Below are positions 1-11,398 of a stretch of DNA of 64,000 nucleotides, in pieces. Position 1 is the first letter of the stretch. Each line of letters begins with the position of its first letter. The position numbers and the translations under genes are program-made. Source of the stretch: Atkinsonella hypoxylon. Taxonomy: Eukaryota > Ascomycota > Sordariomycetes > Hypocreales > Clavicipitaceae. The stretch is taken from contig JFHB01000060.1 in assembly GCA_000729835.1 (NCBI GenBank), positions 62,001 to 126,000 on the forward strand, given 5' to 3'. A model generated the notes under the pieces. That model was not told the origin of the DNA, ran no database searches, and worked only from the letters and a program-made list of their open reading frames with translations.

Positions 1-1
1 C

Positions 2-355
2 GCTGCCGCCGTCGAGAATGGCCGACAAGCCGCAGGCTCGGGCCTCCATGGTTCCCCTCGGCTTGACCAGGGTTCAGGGTCTTCTACAGGGATACCAAAA
101 CCGGCTGGATCGAGTAACACTCATTCTGTCTTAACTGCGGTTGAAACTGCTCACAAAACCCTTACCCCGGACACCAACCAAGCCACGCTACGGCACAGTG
201 CATCTGCCCAAAGCCCGAGTGCCTTGGCTACTATTCGGGACGGCTTGTCCGGATTGAATCTGGGCAGAGGTATGCTAGGCAGTGTCGGCCGGGCCGAGGT
301 ATCAGGGTCCCCGACACCGCCGCGTAAAGAGCAAGAACTGCGCGAGATGACATAG
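2..355 (+). CDS. C-terminal part of an unknown Ser/Thr/Gly-rich protein (truncated by window edge)
   Basis: An open frame enters from the left edge and ends at a TAG at 353-355, giving about 117 residues. The sequence is low in complexity and rich in Gly, Ser, Thr, Pro and Ala (for example SGSPTPPRKEQELREMT at the end), as expected of a disordered protein tail. No domain is recognisable and the start lies outside the window. The same frame stays open beyond the TAG for another 106 codons, to 676, so the stop may be a true end, a disabling mutation, or may mark a mis-assigned frame. Coding status is inferred only from the open frame and its composition. Confidence 0.4.
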   Translation, partial: AAAVENGRQAAGSGLHGSPRLDQGSGSSTGIPKPAGSSNTHSVLTAVETAHKTLTPDTNQATLRHSASAQSPSALATIRDGLSGLNLGRGMLGSVGRAEVSGSPTPPRKEQELREMT

Positions 356-1131
356 AGGGGCATCTTTCGCGAGCAAAACGAGCCAAGTCCGTATGACATC
401 ATGGAGAGCTCCCACACTATTATCCACGAATGCCTACCGCCTCGCCCGTTCACTCATAAGCTCTTCATGGCTGATTCCCTGTCTGGAGGCTGTCCGGATT
501 GCTGTAATCAAAAACATGAAATCAGTTGCGGATGGGCAATCGTTCAAGCTACTGAGGAAGAAGACGCAGTCAGCGATGCCGTTTCCAGCTCATCGTATCG
601 CTTATTCACTTCTTCCAGCCCAGCGACATCCGGATATATTGGACACGGGTCCATGGACATGGGTAATCCGCCATAGCACTGCGGGGACAACCAACCTCGA
701 GCAGTTCCGTGAAGGCTGAAGCGATGGCCGTAGAGAGTCGTCGGCAAATTCGGACAGAGGATGGAGGGGAAACCATGGTATAGGCATATAGCATTAGAAG
801 GGCTGACAGACTATCCTTATCGTGGGGTCGATTGACACGTGGCGATGATGTTGAAGCGTAAAGAAGTGATTCCAATACAAGCTATACAATCATCAGTCCA
901 ATACTAGAATGCACCTTTAATTCTTTAATAACGCAAAAGTTATGCTAAACTTTTCTTTAATATGTCTTGGTCTATCGTCGTAACTCTCATTTCTAAAGTA
1001 TCACATTCAATCAAGGTGGGCGAATCCCAGACTGTCTCGAAATCCCATGGTGCCATATCTGCAGCGTTTTTGACAAAATTGCCACCTCACCTAGCGCAAC
1101 AGTGTCCACTTTACTTCCGAGATTGAATTTC
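356..1131. other. Intergenic stretch, 3' sides of two genes
   Basis: This stretch lies between the truncated left-edge gene and the stop of the PheRS beta gene, so the two genes converge here. The first part (356-676) stays open in the frame of the left-edge gene after its TAG. The second part (about 880-1130) is AT-rich and looks like 3' untranslated or spacer DNA. No gene could be supported. Confidence 0.5.
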
Positions 1132-3261
1132 TTATAAAAAGGCTTCGAGGTTGATCTCGAGCGTGCTGACGGGGTATCTGGGCGATATGTCAGGATGCGA
1201 TTTTGAATGGGGCATGCATTTAGCGGGTGGAAGCCTGGTGGAACTAATACAAAGGCACATACCTCAGGTCAAACTTCTCCAGTACAGTAGGGCGGATGAT
1301 GCCAAATTCTCCGATACGCCTCTCTTGGCCCCCAAGGCGGAGGTGCACAGAGGCTGCGTGGCCGGGGAAGAAGGTCTCCTCATTGAGCTCCTCGATCCAG
1401 TACCCATTTGCTTTGCTGGGATTCTCTTTGACCTGGTAGTCGATGGACTTGCCGCTTAAGCCCTCGTCGTGGGTGAGGAAAGCGGTGCGGAGCATAGCCA
1501 GGACACGGTCGAGAAGGCCGTGGACGACCTCGAAACCGCTTGATTTGCCGCACCACGCGGCGGCGAAATGGCGCTCGTTGCGGGCCTTGCGCTCGGCAGA
1601 TTCGTCTTTGAAGGTGACGTCTGATGTTTCGAAAATCTTGAAGGGAACGGCGTGGCCTTTGTTTTCGCGGATTGTCTTGAGCAGTCCGGGGAGAAGGGAG
1701 GTGCGGACAACTTGGTACTCTTGCGTTTTAGGATTGGCCAGTTTGACGGCGGTTTTGCCATCGTCCTTGCGGTTCAGCCAGGCGAAGTTCTCGTCGTGGC
1801 TGCACAGAATGAGAGGCATGACTTCGCTCCAGCCGGCCATGGCGGCTTCCATCCGTACAATATCGGCAAGCTTGTTGATCTTGAGAGGTGCACCGATGGT
1901 CGCGCTTCGAGTAGGAGCAGTTCGAGGAAGCTTGTTGAAACCATAACAGACGGCAAGGTCTTCCATGATGTCACATTGGTGCAAAACGTCAGCTCGGGTA
2001 GGGGGGATGGCCACCTCCAGCAGGTTGGGATCCTTGTCTGAGGGCTTGGACACATAGGCCATCTTGGTGAGAAGCTTGCACAGGCTCTCTGGTGACTCAT
2101 TCAAACCCGTACAGCTGTTAAGGTAGTCGACTTCGACGTGGGTGACGCGAGGGCGCAGGGAGGGAGTCTCGCGCGTCAAGTTGTTATGCTCAGAGATGAT
2201 CTTCACAGGCTCAACTGTAAATTCCTCCTCGACATATTGAGAGAACATGGTCACAAGCATGTCCGTGACAATTTGCAGCTTGGTCAGATCAGTAGCCGTA
2301 ATCTCGATGAAAACATTGGTAGTGTTGAGTGTAATTTTGGAGTGCTCTCCGTTGATGATGGGTGGTAATGAGCAGACAACTCGATTGGTATCGTAGATGA
2401 CAGGATATACGGGGTGGTCACGAATGATGTGTAAGAAGCGACCTAAATGCTTGTCGTTTTCATAAAAGTTCATCAGCTCTTCTGCGCTCATCTCCTTGGT
2501 CTGGCTGAGAGGAATGAATTTGATGTCCTTGGGAGGTAGAGCCTCGTATGTAAAGGGGCCTTTGATGGTGTCGAGATCGTGAGTACCCATCGACACGAGG
2601 GTTCGATTTCGGGCCAGGTTGGAATGCAGCTTGTCCTGCAGAGCAATGAAGGAGTCGTAACGGTCTTGGGTGAACTTGATGTTTCGCAAGACTGCGCCAG
2701 CGACATAGGGTCGGACTTTGGTGGTGTCGGGCAAGACCTTGATGAGTTGCGCCTCTGGATCCTTGGGCTTGACAACACGGAAGTTGGGCGGCTTGGTGTT
2801 TCCAAGGAAGATACTCAGATTGAGGGCAATGCCCTCGAAGCAAAGCATGTCATATCGATTGGCTCCTATTTCGATCTTCAATTGAGGAGGCTCCTGTTTG
2901 CCGTCGACAATCGGGCGCTCCTGGTCCTCTGTGTCCTCATCAAGTTCGATGCCATAATCGAAGCACAGGTCTTCAAATTCTTGCTTGGTAAATCTAGATG
3001 CAAGTCGAAAGGTTAGCATACGTCCATGACTGAGCAGCAGTCACTCCTAATGCCCAATGCAGAGGTGCTTCTTAATAAGATAAATTTATTAGGCATCTAG
3101 CATACTAGAGAGTCTTTCATGTAACGCTCGAGTCTGGGGTCATGTCGACTGCGTGAAGCGAAGTATCGGAGGGGCAGAAAAGCGAGCCCTGGAGCAGGGG
3201 GAACGTACTTCTTGCCAAGAGCTTCAAAGAGCCTGTACTTGTCAACAGAAATGGTCGGCAT
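1132..3261 (-). CDS. FRS1: Cytosolic phenylalanyl-tRNA synthetase beta subunit
   Basis: The product is the beta chain of the cytosolic alpha2-beta2 PheRS, which charges tRNA-Phe in the cytoplasm. I model three exons: 3261-3209, 2993-1263 and 1177-1132, 609 residues, close to the roughly 600 usual for eukaryotic beta chains. Exon 1 encodes MPTISVDKYRLFEALGKK, the conserved start of the family, and is joined through a GTACGT donor to FTKQEFEDLCFDYGIELDE. Other conserved family blocks are EIGANRYDMLC, MGTHDLDTIKGPF and ALPPKDIKF. The tiny last exon supplies YPVSTLEINLEAFL, the expected C-terminus, through a GTATGT donor. A single continuous frame would miss both ends. It is divergent from the PP2A scaffold gene across a 1.4-kb spacer. 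Confidence 0.95.
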
Positions 3262-4629
3262 TATGGCGCGAGATCAAGGCCCAATGCCTCCGAGACCTGG
3301 CGCAGAGGACTATGTACAATTGTCTGCGTGGGTTGGGATGCGATGCGATGCCGTTGAAGGTCGTGATGTGTGGTGGGATGAGCGAGCGTCGGCGGGATTC
3401 TGGTATATAGCGGGGTCCTGCTTGGTTTGAGATTTTGAGTCACCCAAGTCTCCCCAGGCATTTCGGGGCCAATGGCTGCGCCTCAACTTTGGTGCGGACG
3501 GACGGATGGGTTTCTGCCAACAGTGAACACCCGTCCGCCTTTTTCGTTTCAGCATGAAAGGATCAATGATGCTATACGATAAACAATATTAGGAGTCTTG
3601 CATTTTCCCCAACGTTTCCTTCCGCGGCGTCGTCCTAGGTAACAAGACTACTATACTTCGGCCTCTCTTACGAGACTCAGGCACAGGAGACATTCTGAGA
3701 CAGGAGGATGGCCATGAAAATCCTTCTTGATGCTTCTTAGACGATGCCGCATTTTCACTGTTTGACCTGACCCTCTTGGATATAACATTGGAATTATGAC
3801 CTAAGTTCATGGTAAGGCTCGTCAGGCCGCACGGTATTGGTTCAGAGTGGTGCCACCAATAGTAGCTGTGCGTACAGATTGGCCAGGCTTCATTGTCAAC
3901 AGAAATCCTTTCAGCATTGATGATTTGGATTATGCTGCAATACAAGACTAAAAGTCAACCGGAAGCTCAACCCGCTCGGTGTAAGCGTGAGGGCTGAGGG
4001 GTCAATCCAATCTTTCTTAGCGAGGTGATGATGTCAAAACTTCAAGCTCCCGCGCGGTAAATGGCAAGTTTTAAAATAGATTTTAAATTCGCGTCACGGT
4101 ATAGGTCAAGCGTGCACATGCGTTTGAAGGAAAAAAAAAAATCAGATTCGGGTATTTTGCTAACCTAACCTGGTCCTCATATCTGATTCGGGTTAATGTG
4201 CAATGTTTGTTCAATATAGTTCCGACCAGTCTGATCCTCTTTGGCGTCTGGTCCTCTTTGGCGCCATTGCATAACCACCTTGCAGCCGCCCAGCAGCCGC
4301 CCAGCAGCCGCCCAGCAGGCAGGCGGGCATTGGCATGAGCAGGCATAAGCAGCCCCTGTGCCCGCCCCGCCTCCCGCCACACCACATGCACTCATATCTG
4401 GGTGAGGCTGCGTTACTCTTTGCTGCGGGTGCGTTGCTTTGCGATTTGCTCTGCTCTACTCTCTCTGCTTTGTGCTCTCTGCTTGTGTGTATCGGGCTCG
4501 ACCACCACCACCACCACAGCACCACCACCACCAACCTTATCCATCCCTCGCTTTATCATCTTTCCTTCTCCATCCCGACGAAGCTTTCTTATCTTCGACA
4601 GTGGAAGCGCTGTCACCCCGTCATTCGCC
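3262..4629. promoter_or_regulatory. Divergent promoter region between PheRS beta and PP2A-A
   Basis: This 1.4-kb spacer separates two divergently transcribed housekeeping genes. It holds a CT-rich leader at about 4430-4630 just before the PP2A-A start, and a run of CCA triplets at about 4501-4532. The minus-strand open frame at 3589-3945 has no ATG at its start and resembles no known protein. I see no supported gene here. Confidence 0.5.
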
Positions 4630-7065
4630 ATGACTGACGCGACCAACGCAAATGATGAACTTTACCCCATCGCCGTTCTCATCGACGAGCTAAAGGTAAG
4701 GCTGTCGATTAACTACGCCTGTCCCTGGTTCACAAAGGCATCATACGCCCAACCCTTATTCATAATCCAGCCACGCCCTGGTCTCTTCCTCACCTGCTGA
4801 GCTCTGTTGACGCCGCTTCTCTCTCATTAGCACGACGATGTTCTTCTTCGCCTGAATGCCATCCACCGTCTCTCCACTATTGCTCTAGCTCTCGGCGCTG
4901 AGCGCACGAGGGACGAGCTCATTCCTTTCCTCGACGGTTAGTCTTGTTTTGCCCATATTCCTGCAGGATTGCCGTGACTTCCCTCTCCTAACCACCTGTT
5001 TCCAACGCGAATAGAATCGGTCGAGGATGAGGACGAGGTTTTGGTCGCACTGAGCGAGGAACTTGGCAATTTCATTGAATACGTAGGAGGGCCTCCGTTT
5101 GGTCATGTCCTGCTCTCGCCATTAGAAAATCTGGCCGCTATAGAAGAACCGGTCGTCAGAGATAAGGTACGCATCCTCATTTGTCCTTATTTTAGGTCAT
5201 GCATTTACGTCAACGGCAGTAGACATCTTGCTCACGTCTTCTACAATTTTTAGGCTGTCGAATCATTGAACAAGATCTGCGAGAGCCTCTCAGCACAGCA
5301 AGTCGAGGAGTATTTTATTCCGCTCACAATTCGACTTTCAAAGGCCGACTGGTTCACCTCCAAGGTTTCTGGCTGTGGCCTCTTCACAACGCCTTATCGC
5401 AAGGTCTCTCCTCCGATACAAGAGCAGCTCCGCCAGCAGTTTGGCCTTCTTGTCCACGATGATACCCCCATGGTTCGTCGACAAGCTGCCACCAATTTGG
5501 CCAACTTTGTGAAGGAGATGCCTGCGTCCATCGTCATCAACGAAATGATATCCCTCTTCCAACATCTGGTCCAGGACGACCAGGATAGTGTGCGACTGCT
5601 GACCGTGGAGATCCTCATTTCCATCGCTGAGGTCGTACCCAAGGAACAACAGTCCAGCCATGGCGTGCTGCTGACGTCTTTGCGCAACTTGATAGAAGAC
5701 AAGAGCTGGAGAGTCCGCTACATGATTGCCGATAGGTTTGAGAAGGTCAGTGTGATTTTATTGCCAACTTCTTATCTATGCGTTGGAATTAATCGGGAAT
5801 CTTGCAGATTGCAAAAGCTGTAGACGAAGAGGTGGTATCTAGGGATCTTGTCCCCGCATTCGTGAAGCTGCTGAAGGACAACGAAGCTGAAGTTCGAACC
5901 GCCATCGCCGGCCAAATCCCCGGATTTTGCGCACTAGTAGACCGATCCACGTTGCTGAACGACATCATGGGTAGTGTTGAGGATCTTGTATCTGACAGCT
6001 CACAACACGTTCGCGCCGCATTGGGTACACAAATCAGCGGACTGGCTCCGATACTGGGCAAGCAAGAGTGCGCTTTGCCCCTTTCTTTGCCTTGAGTATC
6101 TATTGTATATCTCCATACTGACCATATTGACCTCGTAGAACTATTGATCACTTGCTGCCCATGTTTCTTCAAATGTTGAAGGATGAGTTCCCCGAGGTCA
6201 GGCTCCACATTATTTCAAAACTTGAGCAGGTCAATCAAGGTGAGTGCAAGACATGCCGCTGCGACATACGGGACGACAAACGTTCAATTAACTGGTTCCG
6301 GCGCAGTTATTGGCATCGACCTGCTATCACAATCTCTGCTCCCTGCCATCGTACAGCTGGCTGAGGATAAGCAGTGGAGAGTGCGCCTCGCCATCATCGA
6401 GTACATCCCCCTGCTTGCCAGCCAGCTTGGTGTCAACTTCTTCGACGAGAAATTGAGCAACTTGTGCATGGGCTGGTTGGGAGACACTGTCTTCTCGATC
6501 CGGGAAGCTGCCACACACAACCTGAAGAAGTTGACCGAGGTTTTTGGCGTGGAGTGGGCCAGCGAACAGATAATCCCCAAAGTCATGGGAATGGGCAGTC
6601 ACCCCAATTATCTATACAGAATGACTACCTGCTTTGCCATATCGGTAAGTGACAGTTATCGTCCAGCTTCGAATCAGAATCACAAGAAGTGACTTGAGGA
6701 ATGCATAGACTCTCGCTAGTGTCGTTAGTATGAACGTCATCGCCAAGTCCATCCTGCCTATGCTTGACAAGATGGTCGACGACGACATACCAAACATTCG
6801 ATTCAACGTGGCCAAGACTTATTTAGTACTCATTAACGCGCTACGCCGCCTGCCGGAAGAGGGAACGCTGTATTCACTGGAGAAGGAAGGCGCCGAAGTC
6901 TTACCATCACCCAAGGGCCAGGAACTGATTCAGCAGCGCGTTCTGCCTAATCTGGCAAAACTTCAAAAGGATGATGATGTGGACGTGCGGTATTTTGCGA
7001 CTACAGCAGCAGCTGAGGCAACAGGATCCGCACCGGGCGGAGAACCCATGAATACATCACCATAG
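4630..7065 (+). CDS. TPD3: Protein phosphatase 2A scaffold (regulatory A) subunit, HEAT-repeat protein
   Basis: The product is the structural A subunit of PP2A, which holds the catalytic C and variable B subunits. I model eight exons: 4630-4695, 4831-4936, 5015-5166, 5254-5745, 5808-6067, 6139-6239, 6307-6644 and 6709-7065, 623 residues; human A is about 590 and yeast Tpd3 about 635. The protein is made of HEAT repeats from end to end, for example DELYPIAVLIDELK at the start, then VRRQAATNLANFVKEMP, MLKDEFPEVRLHIISKLEQV, DKQWRVRLAIIEYIPLLA and GDTVFSIREAATHNLKKL. The ATG follows a CT-rich leader and opens the conserved first helix. All introns have GT-AG ends and phases close. It is convergent with the Efm4 gene. 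Confidence 0.96.
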
Positions 7066-7638
7066 AACTGCGACGAGACAATAAGAGAGATATAATGAAG
7101 CAACTCCCCTGATGCTGCCACGACGACGACCAGTGTCTGCACTAGTCAAAGTTCCCAACGGAAATTACATAAATTACGCCTTTTCTATATCCTTTATATA
7201 TTATCCATGCCTCGTCGTTTGCGGTGTTTGAGTACGCGGTCTGTGTAAGAAGGCTGACGTTGTGTGCACTCGAGGACGGTTGTGATGGCGAGCTGTTGTA
7301 AACTCAGGTGGTTGGACCACGAACTGGGAAAGAGGGAGTGTTTACGAGCATAGAGTCTGGGAAAGGAACCGAAAAGAAAAATACCAATAGCAGCCTTTTG
7401 ATTTTGAAGAGCGACATCTCGGTGCCCCGTGAGTCGGCTCGTCGACCATCCCAGAGTTGATAATACGTGTTTTGTTTTCAAGTAGTGTAATATCCAAGTG
7501 CCGTAACGGCAGGGGTAATCAAAGTGGGATAGATCTCTCTCTCTCTATAGTTATGCGCCGTCTGTATGCTGTCCAAGCCAAACCAAGCCAAAACTTGATT
7601 ACGACCATTTGGTCTTTATAGCCTCGCTTCAGCCTTCC
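7066..7638. other. Convergent 3' spacer between PP2A-A and Efm4
   Basis: These 570 bases lie between the stops of two converging genes and probably hold both 3' untranslated regions and polyadenylation sites. A short CT dinucleotide run occurs near 7535-7548. The minus-strand open frame at 7194-7481 has no protein-like composition. I see no gene here. Confidence 0.55.
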
Positions 7639-8443
7639 TCAAACCTTGACCTTTCTAAAGCACAATGTGCTAACGGTCTGCCCTTTGACCCCCCCAAAGC
7701 TAAACGTCTTGTATTCCACCCTCCCCGCCACCACGAATCGACCCTCGCCCTGCTGCCCGTCCTCGCCACAGTTCACAAACCAAGTCGTAAGCTCCTCCTC
7801 CGTCCAATTACAGCTCGTAATCAGCAGAAACCCGCCTTCCCTCACAAGACGCAGCACCCGCCGGGGGTACGCCTCGCACCGCCTCCGCCCGCGCACCACC
7901 CCGTCCGCAAGCGAAACCGCATCAAAAGTGCCCTTATCCAAAACGACGTCCCACGGTCCCCCGCCCAGCACCGCGTCGTACGGCCCGTCCATGATGTCCC
8001 ACTCCTCGAAGGACACGGCGTTGTGCTCGGTCCGCGAGGCGACTTGGCGCGCGAGATCCACGCTGCGCGGGCTATAATCTACGCCTAGCGCGCGGCCATC
8101 CCAGCCTTGCTTGCGGAGGGCGGAGAGCAGCGCGCCGTTGCCGCAGCCTAGGTCGAGCAGGGAGGCGTGCTTGGAGAGCGCGTCGGATTGAAAGAGGCGG
8201 TTGAGGAACTGCGTCATTTTGGACTCGGCGTCTGCGTCGTGGAACCAGCTTGTGCCGATGTCTGCTGGGTTGGCGGCGTGGTTGGAGAGTTCGCGCGTGT
8301 ACAGGGTGTTCCAGCTAGATTTGTTAGGATTCTTGGGTTTTTTTTTTTTTTTTTTGTTATGGCATGGGACTCGAGGACAGGACGTACTATTCTTTGGTGC
8401 CTAGCTCGGAGGGAGCGAGGTGGTTTGGGAGAGGGGAGGTCAT
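7639..8443 (-). CDS. EFM4: eEF1A lysine methyltransferase (Efm4/See1 family)
   Basis: The product is a cytosolic seven-beta-strand, SAM-dependent methyltransferase of the Efm4 family; yeast Efm4 methylates a lysine of translation elongation factor eEF1A. Two exons, 8443-8388 and 8314-7639, give 243 residues. Exon 1 encodes MTSPLPNHLAPSELGTKEY and is joined to WNTLYTRELSNHAANPADIG, the LGTKEYWNxxY start typical of the family. Residues LLDLGCGNGALL form SAM motif I, followed by an acidic strand end (ALGVDYS) and the strand WDVVLDKGTFDAVSL. The intron (8315-8387) carries an 18-base homopolymer between its donor and acceptor. The gene is convergent with PP2A-A. The function in this organism is inferred from family membership. 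Confidence 0.92.
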
Positions 8444-9251
8444 TTTCGGTTTCGGATAGTTGGTGTTGTAGGTAGGACTCTTGATGCGCTTTTTTGGGTG
8501 ATTTGATGGATCTGTTGCGGTGGTGGGTGGTGGGGAGGCGGGGCACGAGGGGCAGACGAATTGTCTATTTTAGATGTCAAGAGGCAGTGAGTGATTTGGT
8601 CGTTTTGTCATGGTGATTACTATCAGGGCTTAGACGCCTTCATTGAGCAGATATCAGAATTAAGCCGGCCAAGTACTGCAGAGCACAAGTCACGTAGAAA
8701 CACCTTGTCCACATCCGTCAAGTTCTGCATTGAAGCGCCTCGAGCAAGGTCGCAAAGTACAGGGAGCAATCTAGCGTATATAGCCACTCCTCCTTCGCCC
8801 AAGGACAGAATCCCCTTTCATGAGTATGTAAACGGAACCCTAGAAAAGAGGCAAATAAACGCCCTCTAGGCAGGCTGAGTTGATTTCTCCCTGCAGCCAA
8901 GACGTGATCAGCATCGCGACGCGGCGTCAGACGTCTTCATTGCATCTGCAGGCTTTCGGAAATCTGTCCCTCCGTGTCGTTAGGGTGTAGGATGTCCCCT
9001 TCATCCTCCCAAAATAAGCAGGATAAATACATGGCCATGTAAATATTATATCCCGGGAGAACTTTGATACCGAAAACCATATCCCTAGAAATTGTGTCGT
9101 CGAAAAGACGGGATAAATGAAAATGGCTATCCAGAAGCATCAGGGCCCAATCCAAGGCTTGATATGAAAAGTGACCCAGAGTCGGACAAAAAAAATTAAT
9201 CTGTCGTAAAACCCCAAGAGGCTACCAGAATTGATTTTCTTGGTAAAACAT
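8444..9251. other. Spacer upstream of Efm4 and downstream of eIF6
   Basis: The spacer contains the Efm4 promoter and the eIF6 3' region; both genes run on the minus strand. The open frames at 8591-8869 (+) and 8937-9155 (-) show no conserved motif. No gene is supported. Confidence 0.5.
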
Positions 9252-10223
9252 TTAGTAGAAGCTTTCGACCATTGTATCCTTCATGCTTGTGTTAATATTG
9301 CTGGGGCCCATGCCCTCGCCAAGTCGGAAGACGCTCTCAATCACACTGAGCTCTGTGGCCGTAGTATCAAGGCCAGTGACGGCCAGCCAGTCGTTGACTA
9401 CCATGCCAGCACCGACGACATTGCTGCCGCGGTTGACACTGCCAGCTACAAGGGGCACTTGCAGCAGACTCGACAGCTCGTCCTGGTCCTGTATGCTCGT
9501 TTGGGGGTGAACCAAGCCGCCCTGGTTGGACAGGCTCATGTAGCTGCCGACAAGGACATTGTCTGCAACGGTTTGTCGGAAGACCTCGACACCAAGGACA
9601 TCGGCAATTATCTCTTCAGTCTCGCGCTCCAGATCAGGATGCACCAAGGCAATGTGGTCGTTCGTGGCAATGACATTTCCCAGGGCAGAAAGGCGCTCCT
9701 CGATGCGCTGGATGCGAACGGAATCTGGGAGAGAATTGCGCAGATGTTGCAATTCTTGGTCTGTGGTGGTGGTGGGCACAAGGAGACCCTTTCGGTTGCC
9801 AGCCGTTAAGCGGCCGATGATGCGAGTTCCGGCAATCGTTGTGCGGACTGTGGGCACGACGTCTTGAAGCTCTGCCTCGAAGACGCTGTAGAAGTTTTCG
9901 CTGGCACCGAGGGCCACCAGGGCATATGAATTAGTGAGAGTTGCAAAGACCCCAACCCTGAAAAGAGAACAAGGAGTCAGCATATAAATGTTTATCGTCA
10001 AGAAAAGAAGCGCTACTACGGCCCGTAGCACAGTGGGCAATCCGCAAGTTTATCTCGCTGTCCTTGGTCTTTTGGCTTTTGTCTTTTGTCATCTACACAT
10101 TTGGATAGCGGGGGCGGGGTTGTCGATCCAAAGCATGTCCGCGCGCAGATGCAAGCGACGCGGGGCTCTCGTACGAGGGAAGACTTACTCATTGGAGTTC
10201 TCAAACTGGGCTCGTACAGCCAT
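9252..10223 (-). CDS. TIF6: Eukaryotic translation initiation factor 6 (60S anti-association factor)
   Basis: eIF6/Tif6 binds nascent and free 60S ribosomal subunits, prevents premature joining with 40S, and is needed for 60S biogenesis in the nucleus. Two exons, 10223-10189 and 9957-9252, give 246 residues, the expected family length. The 35-nt first exon encodes MAVRAQFENSNE, the near-invariant eIF6 N-terminus, spliced through a GTAAGT donor to VGVFATLTNSYALVALGASE. The pentein-fold repeats are evident in NRKGLLVPTTTTDQELQHL, GNVIATNDHIALVHPDL and NRGSNVVGAGMVVNDW. The C-terminus is short. An upstream open extension across the intron (FLTINIYMLTPCSLF and so on) is intron translation, not coding. 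Confidence 0.96.
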
Positions 10224-10354
10224 TGTATAGGATATGATTGTGTTTCCGTTCGTGAATGGATCTGTCTGTGGTTGTTGTAAGTGGTGCAGAGACAGCGTCA
10301 AGCAGGCGCAGCTTGTTGGGCGTATATGTGAGGTGTGAGGGGAAAAAAGAAAAG

Positions 10355-10379
10355 AAAAAAAAAAAAAAAAAAAAAAAAA
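10355..10379. repeat. Poly(A) homopolymer, 25 bases
   Basis: An uninterrupted run of 25 A lies about 130 bases upstream of the eIF6 start codon (on the opposite strand it is a poly(T) tract, as in many fungal promoters). Confidence 0.9.
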
Positions 10380-10760
10380 GCTTTGAATGGTGGTCTGGTC
10401 TGGTCTGGTCTGGTATGTTGCAAACTGGATCTGAGAAGGTGCGCGAGTGGGTTTATGTAAGAGCGTACCTACCCACCTACCTTACCTGCCTACCTAGTTA
10501 TCCCGTCCGCCACAACGAAAGCGGGTACGGTACGGAATACCTGGGTAACTAATACCAAGGTTGACCTTGAGATTGCAGTCTGTTAGTTATCCGTACGTCT
10601 GGTCTGGTAATCCACTTGCACCTCGACTCCTCGATGCGGCCCTCCGCTGTCATGGCCGTCATTTCTCCGAGGTGTATCGGGGGTTTGATTGTGCTGCTCA
10701 AACGTTTAGATCGATGACTCAACGCTAGACCGTGGCACTCCGCATTCCGCCTTCCCACTT

Positions 10761-10830
10761 CCACCTGCATCCACCTGCATCCACCTGCATCCATCTGCAC
10801 CCATCTGCACCCATCTGCACCCATCTGCAC
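10761..10830. repeat. Minisatellite, seven 10-bp units
   Basis: Three copies of CCACCTGCAT are followed directly by four copies of CCATCTGCAC, so two sub-families of one decamer lie in blocks. Confidence 0.92.
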
Positions 10831-11398
10831 GAGACTGTGACTCTTCTCCAGCCTCACAAATTTCCTCCCCACTTCTGACTACAAATCAGCGGCACGCCAT
10901 CTGCTCGCTGCTCCTGTATTGGTTGGGCATCCCAATACGGCCTAGCACTCATTATTACTCATACCTCATCTCGTCTTTGTTCCGCCAACACCTCATTGAC
11001 ATCGAAGCTTCATTCGCTGATGAGAATATGATGCTGACTGTCGGAATCGTCGACCCGCAGCCATTTTTGTAATAGCTGATAAAGCAAGCAATGTTCTTTT
11101 TGACGTGTGCGCCATTCTCCGGATTGTTTACGGAATGGCTTCATAACAATCATTCAACTGGTATACTTACGGCGCCTCCCTTCCCAATTTGCGATGCTTC
11201 GGCTGTGCAACCGTGTCTCTCATCTTTGGTATCGTATCGTGCCACTGTAGCACCAGTATACATCGTTCTCCTTAAACTTTTTCCACTCAACACCGCATAG
11301 GGAAACTCAAATTCCAAATGTGAAGAGGAAAGATGCGCGGCAAACCACAATTTTTTGGTTCAGAACCTCCACGGCAGCGGGTGGAAACAACATGCATC

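Larger units (their letters stand above)
10224..11398. other. Spacer upstream of eIF6 with homopolymer and tandem repeats
   Basis: This is the promoter side of eIF6 and the 3' side of the poly-Q gene. It contains a run of 25 A at 10355-10379, a TGGTC pentamer array at about 10390-10414, runs of TACC-type words at about 10468-10500, and a decamer minisatellite at 10761-10830. No supported gene lies here. Confidence 0.55.

Noticed and set aside
3589..3945. Minus-strand frame between PheRS beta and PP2A-A
   Set aside because: It does not begin with ATG and shows no recognisable motif or splice partner.
10549..10872. Frame across the decamer minisatellite
   Set aside because: Its product is a translation of the 10-bp repeat; no evidence that it is coding.
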